64,000 nt of DNA from NCBI GenBank assembly GCA_934234055.1, contig CAKQGY010000005.1, forward strand, positions 25,825 through 89,824, read 5' to 3'. Each line of letters begins with the position of its first letter. Within the stretch, counting starts at the first letter, position 1. A program made the position numbers and the translations under genes. This DNA comes from an uncultured Alphaproteobacteria bacterium. Lineage in GTDB: Bacteria > Pseudomonadota > Alphaproteobacteria > CAAHEQ01 > UBA3637. The notes under the pieces are model-generated. The model did no database searches, was not told where the DNA came from, and saw only the letters and a list, made by a program, of their open reading frames with translations. Positions 1 through 8,450 of the stretch are shown here, in pieces.

Positions 1-60
1 ATAGCCAAAAAAGCGAATCAATCCTGACGGATCCGCCGCCGATTCGGTCTTAAAGTGCAT
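1..60 (-). CDS. N-terminus of an unidentified protein, cut by the left edge
   Basis: An ATG at 60-58 on the minus strand opens a frame with no stop to the window edge (20 codons, beginning MHFKTESAADPSG). AGGA lies about six bases upstream of the ATG, and a possible promoter (TTCAAA, 16 bases, TAAAAT) lies upstream of that. Too little protein is present to name it. It would be transcribed leftward, out of the window. It could also be a chance frame; the ribosome-binding site is the main support. Confidence 0.35.
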   Translation of the reverse strand, partial: MHFKTESAADPSGLIRFFGY

Positions 61-185
61 GTCAAGTCCTATTTTACATGGTGTTGCACTTGTTTGAATT
101 ATTCTCGCTCCACAGAATGGAACAGGCTTTTTTGTCCTATCGTAAGAAATTCATTTTTCCGAAATGCAACATTTTCTTCCCCCAA

Positions 186-216
186 CAAAAAAGCCCACCG
201 TTTCACACCGGCGGGC
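186..216 (-). terminator. Intrinsic terminator of the 242-994 gene
   Basis: Read on the minus strand, an 8-bp GC-rich stem (GCCCGCCG with CGGTGGGC, one G-T pair, 8-base loop) is followed by a run of six T. It lies 26 bases past the stop of the leftward gene at 242. Confidence 0.75.
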
Positions 217-241
217 CTTTCGTAAATCCAAGCCAAACGAC

Positions 242-994
242 CTATCTTTCCGTTTCTTTGACGCCTTGCGCCATTTGGATCATTTTCCGGGCTGTTGCCA
301 TATCGGTCATAGTATAACCAGATTGCATGTTTTTTGTGTAGGCTTCATGCATTTTTTCTTGAATGCTGACAAATGCTTTTTCAGCTACAGGCTGAGCCCA
401 CTCGGGATCAATTTTGCTCATGACTGCATCTGTAGCCATAGCGCATACAAAACTTATGATAGCATACTTGGAAACTTCCGATAAACGCGATATTATACTG
501 TCATCTTCATTTCGCCCGCCGCGAAATAAGCGTAGTGTTGCCGCCGTTCCCACAACCGCCGCAAAAACAATATGATGCCAATTTTCAAAAGGTGTGTTTT
601 TCATATCCCCTTCGCGTTGCTCGCGTGTTTTTTTGACGGCATCATACAGGGACAGGATTTGTTTTTCTTGTTTTTTATCACCTTTTGCCAGTTTGTGGGC
701 AAACTTGGTAAAGGCAATTTCTTCCGGCACGCCGGCAGCCACATCGTCGGCATATTGTTGAATGGATTGACCGTCTTTTTCCCACAATTTTTGGAATTGT
801 TCATGGGATTTCTTCTCGTCAAACTTGCCGTCGGCAGTTGTTGGGATCCAGGCCGGCATTGTAATTTTTTCACCTTGCGCGGTTTCCTGAGTTTTGGCCG
901 GTGTATCCGCCGGTTTTGTTTCGGCCTTGGCCATCGGCGCCACTACCGCCCCCGCCGCCAAAGCAATCCCCGCCAGTGTTTTCTTAAAAGTCAT
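242..994 (-). CDS. Exported protein with internal membrane segments, unknown function
   Basis: I do not recognise this 250-residue protein. The start at 994 is preceded by a strong AGGAGG and gives a clean Sec signal peptide (MTFKKTLAGIALAAGAVV.. ending around AKAE, residues 1-24). A charged, Lys/Glu/Gln-rich helical stretch follows (about 35-135). Two hydrophobic helices lie near residues 140-157 (HHIVFAAVVGTAATLRLF) and 175-195 (YAIISFVCAMATDAVM), then a short amphipathic tail. The upstream in-frame extension to 1081 runs through the promoter and is not coding. Its exact-consensus promoter and own terminator make it a monocistronic, probably strongly expressed unit. It may sit in the inner membrane with a periplasmic domain. 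Confidence 0.85.
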   Translation of the reverse strand: MTFKKTLAGIALAAGAVVAPMAKAETKPADTPAKTQETAQGEKITMPAWIPTTADGKFDEKKSHEQFQKLWEKDGQSIQQYADDVAAGVPEEIAFTKFAHKLAKGDKKQEKQILSLYDAVKKTREQREGDMKNTPFENWHHIVFAAVVGTAATLRLFRGGRNEDDSIISRLSEVSKYAIISFVCAMATDAVMSKIDPEWAQPVAEKAFVSIQEKMHEAYTKNMQSGYTMTDMATARKMIQMAQGVKETER

Positions 995-1030
995 TGTGAA
1001 CCTCCTTGTAAAAGCAGACCCTATATTGCC

Positions 1031-1059
1031 ATTATACCACAATAATTCATTTGTGTCAA
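1031..1059 (-). promoter_or_regulatory. Consensus sigma-70 promoter for the 242-994 gene
   Basis: On the minus strand the -35 TTGACA (1059-1054) and -10 TATAAT (1036-1031) are separated by exactly 17 bases, a perfect match to the housekeeping consensus. The predicted transcript starts near 1024, giving a leader of about 30 bases with AGGAGG before the ATG at 994. Confidence 0.9.
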
Positions 1060-1128
1060 ATTTTTTCTCACTATCATGCAAATTCTACTTTGCCGTTATA
1101 AAACGAACACGCCATTTTTTAAAATCTG

Positions 1129-2457
1129 TCAATCACTCTGCTTTGCCACGATTTTTCCGCTGAGCGAAGTGGCTGTTGCCCCGGTGATTTGCACTGACAC
1201 AATTTGTCCCAGATATTTCTTGGACGCCGCCACATGTGCGTTTTGCAAATACGGTGTATAGCCCGAAATCTGCCCTTTTTCCGTGCCGTTTTCAATCATC
1301 AGCACTTCCAAAGTTTTACCGACCGTGTCCTGATTAAATTGCTTTTGTTGAGACAGCAGTAATTCTTGCAATCGTATCAAGCGCTCGGTCTTGACCGCTT
1401 CGGGGATCTGGTTGCGCATCAGGCTGGCCGGTGTGCCGGGGCGAGCACTGAACTTGAACGAAAAAGAACTGGCATACCCGACGCGTCGGACGATGTCCAT
1501 CGTGTCTTCAAAATCCGCGTCAGTCTCGCCCGGGAAGCCCGTGATAAAGTCTGACGAAATCGCTATATTCGGCCGCACGGCTCGAAACCGGTCAATAATA
1601 TCCAGATACTGTTCGCGCGTATATTGTCGATTCATCGCTTTCAAAACGGTGTTGCTACCTGATTGGATCGGTAAATGAATATAGGGCATCAGTTTGCTGA
1701 CATCACGGTGGGCTGTAATGATATTCTCGGTCATTTCAGACGGATACGAGGTGGTATAGCGGATTCGTTCCAAGCCGTCAATCTCGGCAATCATACGAAT
1801 AATATCGCCCAGATCACGCGCTCCCTCGCCGTGCCAACCATTAACATTTTGCCCCAAAAGCATAATCTCTTTGGCCCCCGTGGCAACCAATTGGCGTGCC
1901 TCGGCCATAATTTCGCCGGCCGAGCGTGAGTATTCGCACCCCCGTGTATAAGGCACCACGCAATAAGAACAAAAATGATCGCACCCCTCTTGCACCGCTA
2001 AAAAAGCCGATGCTCCGCCGGATTGTGCCTGGGGGAGATAGTCAAACTTGGATTCGGCCGGAAAGTCCGCCAAAACGACTCGCCCTTTTTTTCGGTTAAA
2101 TTCAGCAATCAGGTGCGGTAATTGGTGATAGTTTTGTGGTCCGACCGCGATATCAATGGCGGGGGCACGTTTGATCAACTCGTCTCCGTTGGCCTGCACC
2201 ACGCAGCCTGCAATAATCAATAGGGTATCCAGTCCTTGGGTGGCACGCTCTTGTTTGATTTCTTTCAGGCGTCCGATTTCGGAAAACAGCTTTTCCGAGG
2301 CTTTTTCCCGAATGTGACAGGTGTTCAGCAACAGGATATCCGCCTGTTCGGGCTTGTCCGTTTCGGTATAGCCCAAAACGCCCAGCGTATCACGCATCCG
2401 GTTTGAATCATAGATATTCATCTGACACCCGAAAGTTTTGATGTAAACATGTTTCAT
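1129..2457 (-). CDS. miaB: tRNA-2-methylthio-N6-dimethylallyladenosine synthase MiaB
   Basis: Radical-SAM methylthiotransferase that adds a methylthio group to i6A37 of tRNAs reading UNN codons. The 442-residue length is normal. The N-terminal UPF0004 domain carries the three cluster-binding cysteines (GCQMN near 11, NTCHIREKA near 47, AGCVVQ near 81). The radical-SAM motif CDHFCSYCVVPYTRG follows near residue 158, and a TRAM-like domain closes the protein (about 372-437). The GCQMN and YTRG signatures favour MiaB over MtaB or RimO. It lies two bases after the Sel1-like gene and looks like the last gene of a leftward operon with the zinc-ribbon gene. Confidence 0.97.
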   Translation of the reverse strand: MKHVYIKTFGCQMNIYDSNRMRDTLGVLGYTETDKPEQADILLLNTCHIREKASEKLFSEIGRLKEIKQERATQGLDTLLIIAGCVVQANGDELIKRAPAIDIAVGPQNYHQLPHLIAEFNRKKGRVVLADFPAESKFDYLPQAQSGGASAFLAVQEGCDHFCSYCVVPYTRGCEYSRSAGEIMAEARQLVATGAKEIMLLGQNVNGWHGEGARDLGDIIRMIAEIDGLERIRYTTSYPSEMTENIITAHRDVSKLMPYIHLPIQSGSNTVLKAMNRQYTREQYLDIIDRFRAVRPNIAISSDFITGFPGETDADFEDTMDIVRRVGYASSFSFKFSARPGTPASLMRNQIPEAVKTERLIRLQELLLSQQKQFNQDTVGKTLEVLMIENGTEKGQISGYTPYLQNAHVAASKKYLGQIVSVQITGATATSLSGKIVAKQSD

Positions 2458-2459
2458 TT

Positions 2460-3170
2460 TTATTTTTTCAATTCCTTTTTCAGTTTGTTGATTTCTTGTG
2501 AGCGGGCAAAAGCATCCACGATACCCGATTTCGGATACAGGGTCTCGTAGAACTTGTTATACTCGGCAACCGGATACACATCACGCGCCACAGCTCGCAT
2601 TTTATATTGTTTCCATTGTGAGGCTTGATGAATCAGATCTTTTTTTATCGCCGGATCAATTTGATAGGCTTTAAGTGCCGCCGCCGCGCGTGTATCGGAT
2701 AAAGTCTTGCTGGGGTAAAACCACTTATTTTCTGGTTTTTCCGCCGCCAACATTAAAAGCGCATACGGGTGCAACAGGCCCCCCGAATGGCTTTGCACAC
2801 GGCGCAGACCCAGCATACCGCGCAGTTTTGTGTGATACGCTATGACGGTTTCGCGCCCTTGGGGCGTTTCATCCAAAGTTGTCAGCAGTTGTGCCAAATT
2901 GACCTGAGCCGATGCATTGCCGTTATCGGCACTCATTTGATAGAACAACAGCGCACGCTGTGGGTTTGCCGCTATGGACTCGCGTCCTTTCTCATAAATC
3001 TGTCCCAAGTAAAGTTGCGTGGCATCATCCTTTTGATAGAGGGCGCATTGAATATAGGTCGGTATTGCCGCGGCCAGTCCGCCCGAGCGTGCCAAAGTAT
3101 CTCCGGCGGGACATGCGGCTTGGGCTGTACCGGCTAATAACAACAATGATAAAATCCCGATAAAACGCAC
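2460..3170 (-). CDS. Exported Sel1/TPR-like repeat protein
   Basis: A 236-residue secreted protein. A GTG start at 3170 sits eight bases after GGAGG and gives a signal peptide (MRFIGILSLLLLAGTAQAA). Residues about 30-110 resemble Sel1-type helical repeats (QLYLGQIYEKGRES, ALLFYQMSADNGNASAQVNLAQLL), which usually act as protein-binding scaffolds in the periplasm. The C-terminal half is not recognised and ends in a Lys-rich helix. The gene is sandwiched between the zinc-ribbon gene (11 bases upstream) and miaB (2 bases downstream), so it is probably co-transcribed with them. No enzymatic motif is visible. Confidence 0.85.
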   Translation of the reverse strand: MRFIGILSLLLLAGTAQAACPAGDTLARSGGLAAAIPTYIQCALYQKDDATQLYLGQIYEKGRESIAANPQRALLFYQMSADNGNASAQVNLAQLLTTLDETPQGRETVIAYHTKLRGMLGLRRVQSHSGGLLHPYALLMLAAEKPENKWFYPSKTLSDTRAAAALKAYQIDPAIKKDLIHQASQWKQYKMRAVARDVYPVAEYNKFYETLYPKSGIVDAFARSQEINKLKKELKK

Positions 3171-3181
3171 TTGATACCTCC

Positions 3182-4255
3182 TTAAAACCGAACTCGGATA
3201 TGGTCAACTCCCGCCGGTGCGGGCGTAATGCCGGTATAAAACGGCAAAGTTTCACCGGCTTGGATTTCGGGTGTAGTCAGGTGCACGCTTTTCTGTGCGA
3301 TAATATCGTTTGCCATGCCCAACACATAGACCGTTAAAACCGGAGCCAAACGGGCTGTATCACCGGTGTTTTGAATGGTCCCCTCTATCAACAGTTGGCT
3401 TTGCTGTTGCTCGTCCGGTTCGGTTCGGAACGACACAGGGCCCAGAGTCAGAGTCGAATCGGTTGGTGCCTGATCCGTCAAAATCGGCAGGGTGAACAGC
3501 GATTCGTCCGGTGTCTCGGCAAGGGTGCTTTTGTCTCCATCAGGGAACAGCGGAATATCCTCGGCCGCCGGCAGAGCAGACGCAGGCGTTGGCTCGGGCA
3601 TTGGAATAACTGATGTGGGGATTGGCGCCGGGGTCGGTTGATCGGGCGCATTTTTAAGCGACTTGGATTCGGTTGCCACCGGAGCCGGCGGGACAACAGG
3701 TCGTGCCGCCTGTGCGGGAGGAAGAGTTGAATCAATGGCCTTTGCGACGACGGGTTTGAGATCATGTTCGGTCATCGGCAGAGCCACAGGTTTGCCCTCA
3801 ATCGGCGGCAGAATCGTTTGAAATTGCGGTTTCAGTAGGCCTCGCCCCAGCCAACCCGCCATACACAGCGCGATAATCAAGATAAAATACAGCGGTATCA
3901 GCCACAATTTGGACGATTTTTCCGGAGGTGGTAGAGGTTGAAAAGCCTCGGGTAAAGTATTTTGCGGCGGTGTTACGCGTTCGGGCATGGTATACAGCGG
4001 TTGTGAGAAAGCCTCGTCCGTCGGTGGGGTATCGGGTGCGACGGAGACTGGTGGAATCGACAGCGACTCGGGCGCCGGTGTTTCACAGGTCGGCGCATTT
4101 TTTTCGGTGACGGCTTCGGTTAAAACCAGTGGCGCTTCTTCTCCTTTTTCAAAAACAGCCCCACAGGCCGAACACTTTAATTTCTGGCCTTCGGACAGGG
4201 TTATTCCGTCCGGTATTTTATACTTTGCATCACATTTTGGGCATATAATAAGCAT
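3182..4255 (-). CDS. MJ0042-type zinc-ribbon, single-pass membrane protein
   Basis: A 357-residue protein starting with a zinc ribbon (C5xxC8 and C28xxC31), the MJ0042/zinc_ribbon family common in alphaproteobacteria. A Pro/Glu/Thr-rich linker follows, then one membrane helix (about residues 120-142, LWLIPLYFILIIALCMAGW), a second long Pro/Ala-rich linker, and a C-terminal beta-rich domain (about 265-357) resembling DUF3426, with a phrase like IEGTIQNTGD. The start at 4255 is chosen because the cysteines begin at residue 5; the 22-codon upstream extension overlaps the promoter. It is divergent from ftsE, a neighbourhood I recall for this family. The role is unknown: probably cytoplasmic ribbon and periplasmic C-terminus. 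Confidence 0.85.
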   Translation of the reverse strand: MLIICPKCDAKYKIPDGITLSEGQKLKCSACGAVFEKGEEAPLVLTEAVTEKNAPTCETPAPESLSIPPVSVAPDTPPTDEAFSQPLYTMPERVTPPQNTLPEAFQPLPPPEKSSKLWLIPLYFILIIALCMAGWLGRGLLKPQFQTILPPIEGKPVALPMTEHDLKPVVAKAIDSTLPPAQAARPVVPPAPVATESKSLKNAPDQPTPAPIPTSVIPMPEPTPASALPAAEDIPLFPDGDKSTLAETPDESLFTLPILTDQAPTDSTLTLGPVSFRTEPDEQQQSQLLIEGTIQNTGDTARLAPVLTVYVLGMANDIIAQKSVHLTTPEIQAGETLPFYTGITPAPAGVDHIRVRF

Positions 4256-4292
4256 TTTTATCTTTCCCTTTTCAAAAAAATGGTGTAAATAT

Positions 4293-4321
4293 AATATATA
4301 CGATTTCAAAAAAAGATACAA
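4293..4321 (-). promoter_or_regulatory. Promoter of the zinc-ribbon/Sel1/miaB unit
   Basis: Minus-strand TTGTAT (4321-4316) and TATATT (4298-4293) with a 17-base spacer, placed about 40 bases before the ATG at 4255. It lies in the short divergent region shared with ftsE. Confidence 0.6.
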
Positions 4322-4347
4322 CTATTTTTAGTCAAAGGAATAAAAAA

Positions 4348-5091
4348 GTGGTGCCGACAAACAAATTACAAACCCCGATAGCCGAATTTAACGGCGTTTC
4401 ATTCCGCTATGAAGGTGGGCCGGAAGTCTTGAAAGATATTCAATTTACCCTGACGCCGGGGTCGTTTCACTTTATGACCGGTGAAAGCGGTGCGGGTAAA
4501 ACTTCATTGCTGAGTCTGCTGTATCTGTATCACCTGCCGACCAAAGGGCGTGTTCGGTTGTTCGGCTATGCAGTAGACGAATTGACTCGTGCCGCGCGGG
4601 CGCATATCCGTCGCCAAATGGGCGTTGTGTTTCAGGATTTTCGCCTGCTGAACCACCTGACGGCTTTTGATAATGTGGCACTGCCTTTGCGAATTGCGGG
4701 CGTCAAAGAATCCGAGATTCGTCACCATGTGACAGAATTATTAACCTGGGTGGGACTGGAAAAGCAGATGCGATCCTATCCGCCCGAGTTGTCGGGGGGC
4801 GAACAACAGCGAATCGCAATTGCCCGAGCCGTGATCAACCGGCCGACACTGCTGTTGGCGGACGAACCGACAGGAAATGTGGATGATGCGATGGCTAAAC
4901 GCTTGTTGCATTTGTTCTTGGAACTCAATAAATTGGGCACAACGGTGGTGATTGCCACGCATAACGAAGGGTTGATTCGTCATTTCGGCTTTCCGAAATT
5001 GCACTTGGAGAAAGGTCGCCTGACAGTCGTATCGCAAAATCAGGTAAAGGAAATGGCCTCTAAATTATTTAATCGGGGGGAAACGGCATGA
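4348..5091 (+). CDS. ftsE: Cell-division ABC transporter ATPase FtsE
   Basis: ATPase partner of FtsX; the complex couples cytokinesis to activation of periplasmic peptidoglycan hydrolases. At 247 residues it has Walker A GESGAGKTS (45-53), Q-loop VVFQDFRLL, signature LSGGEQQRIAIARA (about 148) and Walker B LLLADEPTGNVD (about 168), followed by the switch histidine in ATHNEG. The start is GTG at 4348 (or the adjacent GTG at 4351), about eight bases after AAAGGA; no ATG fits. The stop overlaps the ftsX start by four bases, so translation is likely coupled. The C-terminal tail of about 30 residues after the ABC fold is family-variable. Confidence 0.97.
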   Translation: MVPTNKLQTPIAEFNGVSFRYEGGPEVLKDIQFTLTPGSFHFMTGESGAGKTSLLSLLYLYHLPTKGRVRLFGYAVDELTRAARAHIRRQMGVVFQDFRLLNHLTAFDNVALPLRIAGVKESEIRHHVTELLTWVGLEKQMRSYPPELSGGEQQRIAIARAVINRPTLLLADEPTGNVDDAMAKRLLHLFLELNKLGTTVVIATHNEGLIRHFGFPKLHLEKGRLTVVSQNQVKEMASKLFNRGETA

Positions 5092-5978
5092 AACAGACCA
5101 ATATCTTTTTTGCAACGGATGCGTCACGGTTGTTTTTGCCGTGGATGAGTATGCTGATGAGTTTTATCGCCGTGTTGATGCTGGCGGGAGGTATGGTGGC
5201 TTATGGCGCGATTACCGACTGGCAGCGGGTAGTATCGGGTGCTTTGACAGTGCAAATCCCGGCTTATACGGATTCGGGTGATCCGCGCGGTGATGTGGTG
5301 GCGCAAGAAATTGAAACCACGCTGACCATTTTAAGATCCAGTGCCGGGGTCAAGGGGGCAACAGTGTTGTCGGACTCCCAAATGGCGGATTTGATGGCGC
5401 CGTGGCTGGGGAGCGGTGCGTCGCTGTCCGAACTGCCGTTGCCGAAGCTGATTGATGTATCGGTGGATACCGAAAATTATCCGAATGTATCGCAATTAAA
5501 AACAGATCTGGCGATGCAGGTGCCCTCGGCCGTTCTGGACAGCCACCGATTACAACTGACGCCGTTGTTGCGTTTGTCGGGCGGTGTGATCAAACTGATC
5601 GGATTTATTTTGATTTTGCTGGCATTGACAGCGTCGTTCACCGTGATTTATACAACGCGCACAGGCCTTGCCGCACACGAACACATCATTGCTTTGACGC
5701 ATATGATGGGAGCAAATGACACCTTTGTGATCAGTCAATATGCCATCAGGAACTTTGTGATGACGATTGCGGGCGGATTGTTCGGTGTGTTATTGGCTTT
5801 GCCGATTATGGCGGGCGCATCGTTTTTAATTAAAGGAGCCACTTTGGATTTCTTGATCGGGCCGACTTTGGGGCTGACTCAGTGGGGAATTTTGTTTTGT
5901 GTGCCGGTGTTGTTGGCCGTGTTGGCTTTTATTACAACATGGAAGTCGGTTGCGGATTATCTGAAACGGTTTTTGTAA
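5088..5978 (+). CDS. ftsX: Cell-division membrane protein FtsX
   Basis: Integral membrane partner of FtsE. The 296 residues contain four predicted helices (about 17-45, 165-190, 213-240, 262-285). An extracytoplasmic loop of about 115 residues lies between helices 1 and 2, where family members bind hydrolase activators. The FtsX/MacB-type C-terminal domain covers the last three helices (THMMGANDTFVISQYA is typical). The start overlaps ftsE by ATGA. ydcF begins immediately after the stop, suggesting a run ftsE-ftsX-ydcF-plsC-anmK. Confidence 0.95.
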   Translation: MKQTNIFFATDASRLFLPWMSMLMSFIAVLMLAGGMVAYGAITDWQRVVSGALTVQIPAYTDSGDPRGDVVAQEIETTLTILRSSAGVKGATVLSDSQMADLMAPWLGSGASLSELPLPKLIDVSVDTENYPNVSQLKTDLAMQVPSAVLDSHRLQLTPLLRLSGGVIKLIGFILILLALTASFTVIYTTRTGLAAHEHIIALTHMMGANDTFVISQYAIRNFVMTIAGGLFGVLLALPIMAGASFLIKGATLDFLIGPTLGLTQWGILFCVPVLLAVLAFITTWKSVADYLKRFL

Positions 5979-6563
5979 ATGAAGAAAAAAGTTTGGACAC
6001 CGTGTTTGCTGTATGTCTTACTGATCGGAGCCAGTTTGTGGTTGATCGGGTTTATCGTGTTTTGCCTGTATGCGCTCAGCTTTCGCTTTCATCCGGCCGA
6101 ACCGACAGATGCGATTGTGGTTCTGACGGGTGGGGGCGAACGCGTGCAAACGGCCTTGACTTTGTTGGAGGAAAGATATGCCGATCACTTATTGATTTCG
6201 GGTGTCAATCAACAGGTAGCCTTGTCGGATTTGGCCGGGCAGTTGCCGGCAGATTTGGCGCAAAATGTGACCTTGGGCTATCAGGCGCAAGATACCCGCG
6301 GCAATGCGCGTGAAGTGGCTCAGTGGATTGACGGCCGGCCGATTCGGACGATTTTGCTGGTTACCAGCTTTTACCATATGCCCCGCGGGATTTTTGAAGT
6401 GTTGCGCCAAAGCCCGGACTTAAAGATTGTGCCACTGCCGGTATTTCCGCGATCTTTTGATGATTCGGTGGATTGGATACGCACGCGCTATGCGTGGTTG
6501 TTGTTTGTAGAGTATCACAAGTATTTGGCCATTCGGGCCTGTGATTTTTTTGAAAGGATATAA
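5979..6563 (+). CDS. YdcF/SanA-like DUF218 protein
   Basis: A 194-residue DUF218 protein with one N-terminal membrane anchor (about residues 10-33) and a Rossmann-like domain. Visible family features are AIVVLTGGGERVQTALTLL (about 47-65), TRGNAREVAQW (about 108) and a late TSFYHMPRG segment. Members are linked to envelope integrity (SanA, YdcF, ElyC), but the reaction is unsettled. It abuts ftsX with no gap and is followed three bases later by plsC, so it belongs to the envelope operon. Confidence 0.88.
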   Translation: MKKKVWTPCLLYVLLIGASLWLIGFIVFCLYALSFRFHPAEPTDAIVVLTGGGERVQTALTLLEERYADHLLISGVNQQVALSDLAGQLPADLAQNVTLGYQAQDTRGNAREVAQWIDGRPIRTILLVTSFYHMPRGIFEVLRQSPDLKIVPLPVFPRSFDDSVDWIRTRYAWLLFVEYHKYLAIRACDFFERI

Positions 6564-6566
6564 TCT

Positions 6567-7286
6567 ATGACTGTATTTCGTTCTGTTTTATTTACCATCG
6601 TGTTTTATATTGTCACGTTGTTTTTATTCATCGTGATGTTGCCGACGCTGCTGTTGACGCGTAAACAATCCCTGTTCTTTCCTATTTTTTGGACACGGCT
6701 TGGTAATTGGTTATTGCGAGTGATATGCGGCATTAAAATCCGGGTGGAGGGGTTGGAAAACTTGCCTGAAAAAAACGGGTATATTGTGGCGTCCAAGCAT
6801 CAATCGGCCTTGGAGACAACAGTGTTTCATCACTTGGTCCCGAATACTTTTTACGTGTTAAAGCGTGAATTAATGTGGATACCGTTGGCGGGGTTGTATT
6901 TTATCAAAACGGGTTGTATCCCCATTGATCGTAAGGGGGGAACGCGCACAATGCGGAAGATGCTGGCCGGGGTGCAGGCTCGCTTGGCCGAGGGTATGAA
7001 TCTGATTATCTTCCCCGAAGGCACCCGCACCGCGCCCGGCACGAAAAAACCGTATAGTCCCGGTATTGCTTTTTTATATGAGCAATGCCGTGTGCCTGTT
7101 GTGCCGGTGGCCTTGAATACCGGCTATTGCTGGCCCAAGAACAAGACGATTAAGTACCCCGGTACGGTGACGATTCGTTTCTTAAAGCCTATTGAACCCG
7201 GCTTGCACCGGCGGGCATTTTTGGACGAACTGTATGACCGCATAGAAGAAGTGCAAGATGTGTTGCCGTCGCCGTTTCAGGGCTAA
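6567..7286 (+). CDS. plsC: 1-acyl-sn-glycerol-3-phosphate acyltransferase (PlsC family)
   Basis: Lysophosphatidate acyltransferase adding the second acyl chain in phosphatidate synthesis at the inner membrane. The 239-residue protein has an N-terminal membrane helix (about 8-30) and the catalytic motif as H78-x4-E83 (KHQSALET). It also has the substrate motif FPEGTRT (149-155) and the later PVVPVALN segment. Glu in place of Asp in the H-x4-D motif also occurs in the KHQSxWET subgroup as I recall it, so the enzyme is probably active. It lies between ydcF and the AnmK-like gene with very short gaps. Confidence 0.93.
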   Translation: MTVFRSVLFTIVFYIVTLFLFIVMLPTLLLTRKQSLFFPIFWTRLGNWLLRVICGIKIRVEGLENLPEKNGYIVASKHQSALETTVFHHLVPNTFYVLKRELMWIPLAGLYFIKTGCIPIDRKGGTRTMRKMLAGVQARLAEGMNLIIFPEGTRTAPGTKKPYSPGIAFLYEQCRVPVVPVALNTGYCWPKNKTIKYPGTVTIRFLKPIEPGLHRRAFLDELYDRIEEVQDVLPSPFQG

Positions 7287-7292
7287 AATTAT

Positions 7293-8399
7293 ATGCAGAC
7301 TTTGGAACCGAAAACATCGCTGGGCCTTTATTCCGATTTGTCGGCGGTTTATATCAACGCCTGCTTGTTAAAGACGGACGGATTGGATATTTTGGGCGAG
7401 CCGATTTCGCTGACCCGCACTTATCCGGCGGATTTGCGTGAGGAGATTTTAAGCCTGCGCTATCCGGATGATTTTACCGATGCGTCAGCTTTGAAAAAAT
7501 TGAATGATCGGATTACGACCGAGCACCTGTGTGTGGCTCAAGAGTTGTTGGATTCGGTATCGCGTTCTATTCAACACGTGGATATTGTCGGCTATTCAGG
7601 GCATATTTTACATCATCGTGTAGAGGATAAACAAGATGTAATCCTGGGGGCTGCTGATGTTTTGGCGCGATGTCTGCAAACGCCGGTCATAGATCGTTTT
7701 TCGCAAACGGATTTACAGGCCGGTGGCACGGGCGGCCCGTTGTTGACAACTTTTACCGAGGCTATTATGCGCGCGCAACCCAAGCCCTTGGCGGTTGTCA
7801 GTTTAAGCGGCTTGTCTACTCTGACCTATATTGGTCCGTTAGGTGAGCAATATGCTTTTGATGTCGGTGTAGGATGTTTGTTGTTGGATCGGTGGCTGCA
7901 ACGACATGCGGGTGTTGAAATGGATTTTGACGGCACGTGGGCCGAAAAAGGAACCGTGGATCAACGATTGCTGGATTATTTGTTAAAGACGCCGTATTTG
8001 CTGAAACAACCGCCAAAGACGTTGGATCGCGACGATTTTAATCACTTACTGGAACATGTGGCGGGAAGCACGCCGGCCGATGGTGCCGCAACGCTGACGG
8101 CCTTTATTGTGCAAAGCATTGTGCGCGCGTCGGCCTTTTTGCCGGACAAACCGGTGAAATGGATTTTAACGGGTGGCGGAACCTTAAACCCCGCGATTGT
8201 GTTGCGCTTAAAACAAGCCTTGGGTGTATCGGTAGAAACGATTGCCGAAACACAAATGCCGCATTACAATTTATCGGCGGCCGGTTATGCATTTTTGGCA
8301 GTACGATCGCTGTTTTGCCTGCCGATTACTTTTCCCAAGACAACGGGTGTAGCCGTTCCGATGACGGGCGGATTATATCACGCGCCGACTCAGGATTGA
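7293..8399 (+). CDS. anmK: Anhydro-N-acetylmuramic acid kinase-like protein (AnmK family)
   Basis: AnmK opens and phosphorylates 1,6-anhydroMurNAc during peptidoglycan recycling. The 368-residue length and several blocks fit: GYSGHILHHR for the family GxHGQTxxH region, FSQTDLQAGGTGGPL for the catalytic DVAAGGQGAPL block, FDVGVGCLLLDRW, DGTWAEKG, and LTGGGTLNP near the C-terminus. The N-terminal phosphate-binding block, normally GxMSGTSxDGxD, reads LGLYSDLSAVYIN, so the ATP-phosphate loop is degenerate. It may be a diverged or inactive homologue. It ends the ftsE-led run; the fabD promoter overlaps its stop. Confidence 0.8.
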   Translation: MQTLEPKTSLGLYSDLSAVYINACLLKTDGLDILGEPISLTRTYPADLREEILSLRYPDDFTDASALKKLNDRITTEHLCVAQELLDSVSRSIQHVDIVGYSGHILHHRVEDKQDVILGAADVLARCLQTPVIDRFSQTDLQAGGTGGPLLTTFTEAIMRAQPKPLAVVSLSGLSTLTYIGPLGEQYAFDVGVGCLLLDRWLQRHAGVEMDFDGTWAEKGTVDQRLLDYLLKTPYLLKQPPKTLDRDDFNHLLEHVAGSTPADGAATLTAFIVQSIVRASAFLPDKPVKWILTGGGTLNPAIVLRLKQALGVSVETIAETQMPHYNLSAAGYAFLAVRSLFCLPITFPKTTGVAVPMTGGLYHAPTQD

Positions 8400-8423
8400 T
8401 TTTTTTTGTAAAATATGTATAAT
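8396..8423 (+). promoter_or_regulatory. Promoter of fabD
   Basis: TTGATT (8396-8401), 16-base spacer, TATAAT (8418-8423), about 28 bases before the fabD ATG. It overlaps the stop codon of the AnmK-like gene. Confidence 0.75.
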
Positions 8424-8450
8424 AAAGCCGATTTTGAATAAGGAGTATCT

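Noticed and set aside
164..484. Plus-strand reading frame of 106 codons
   Set aside because: It lies opposite the secreted-protein gene and its terminator, has no ribosome-binding site and no recognisable protein features.
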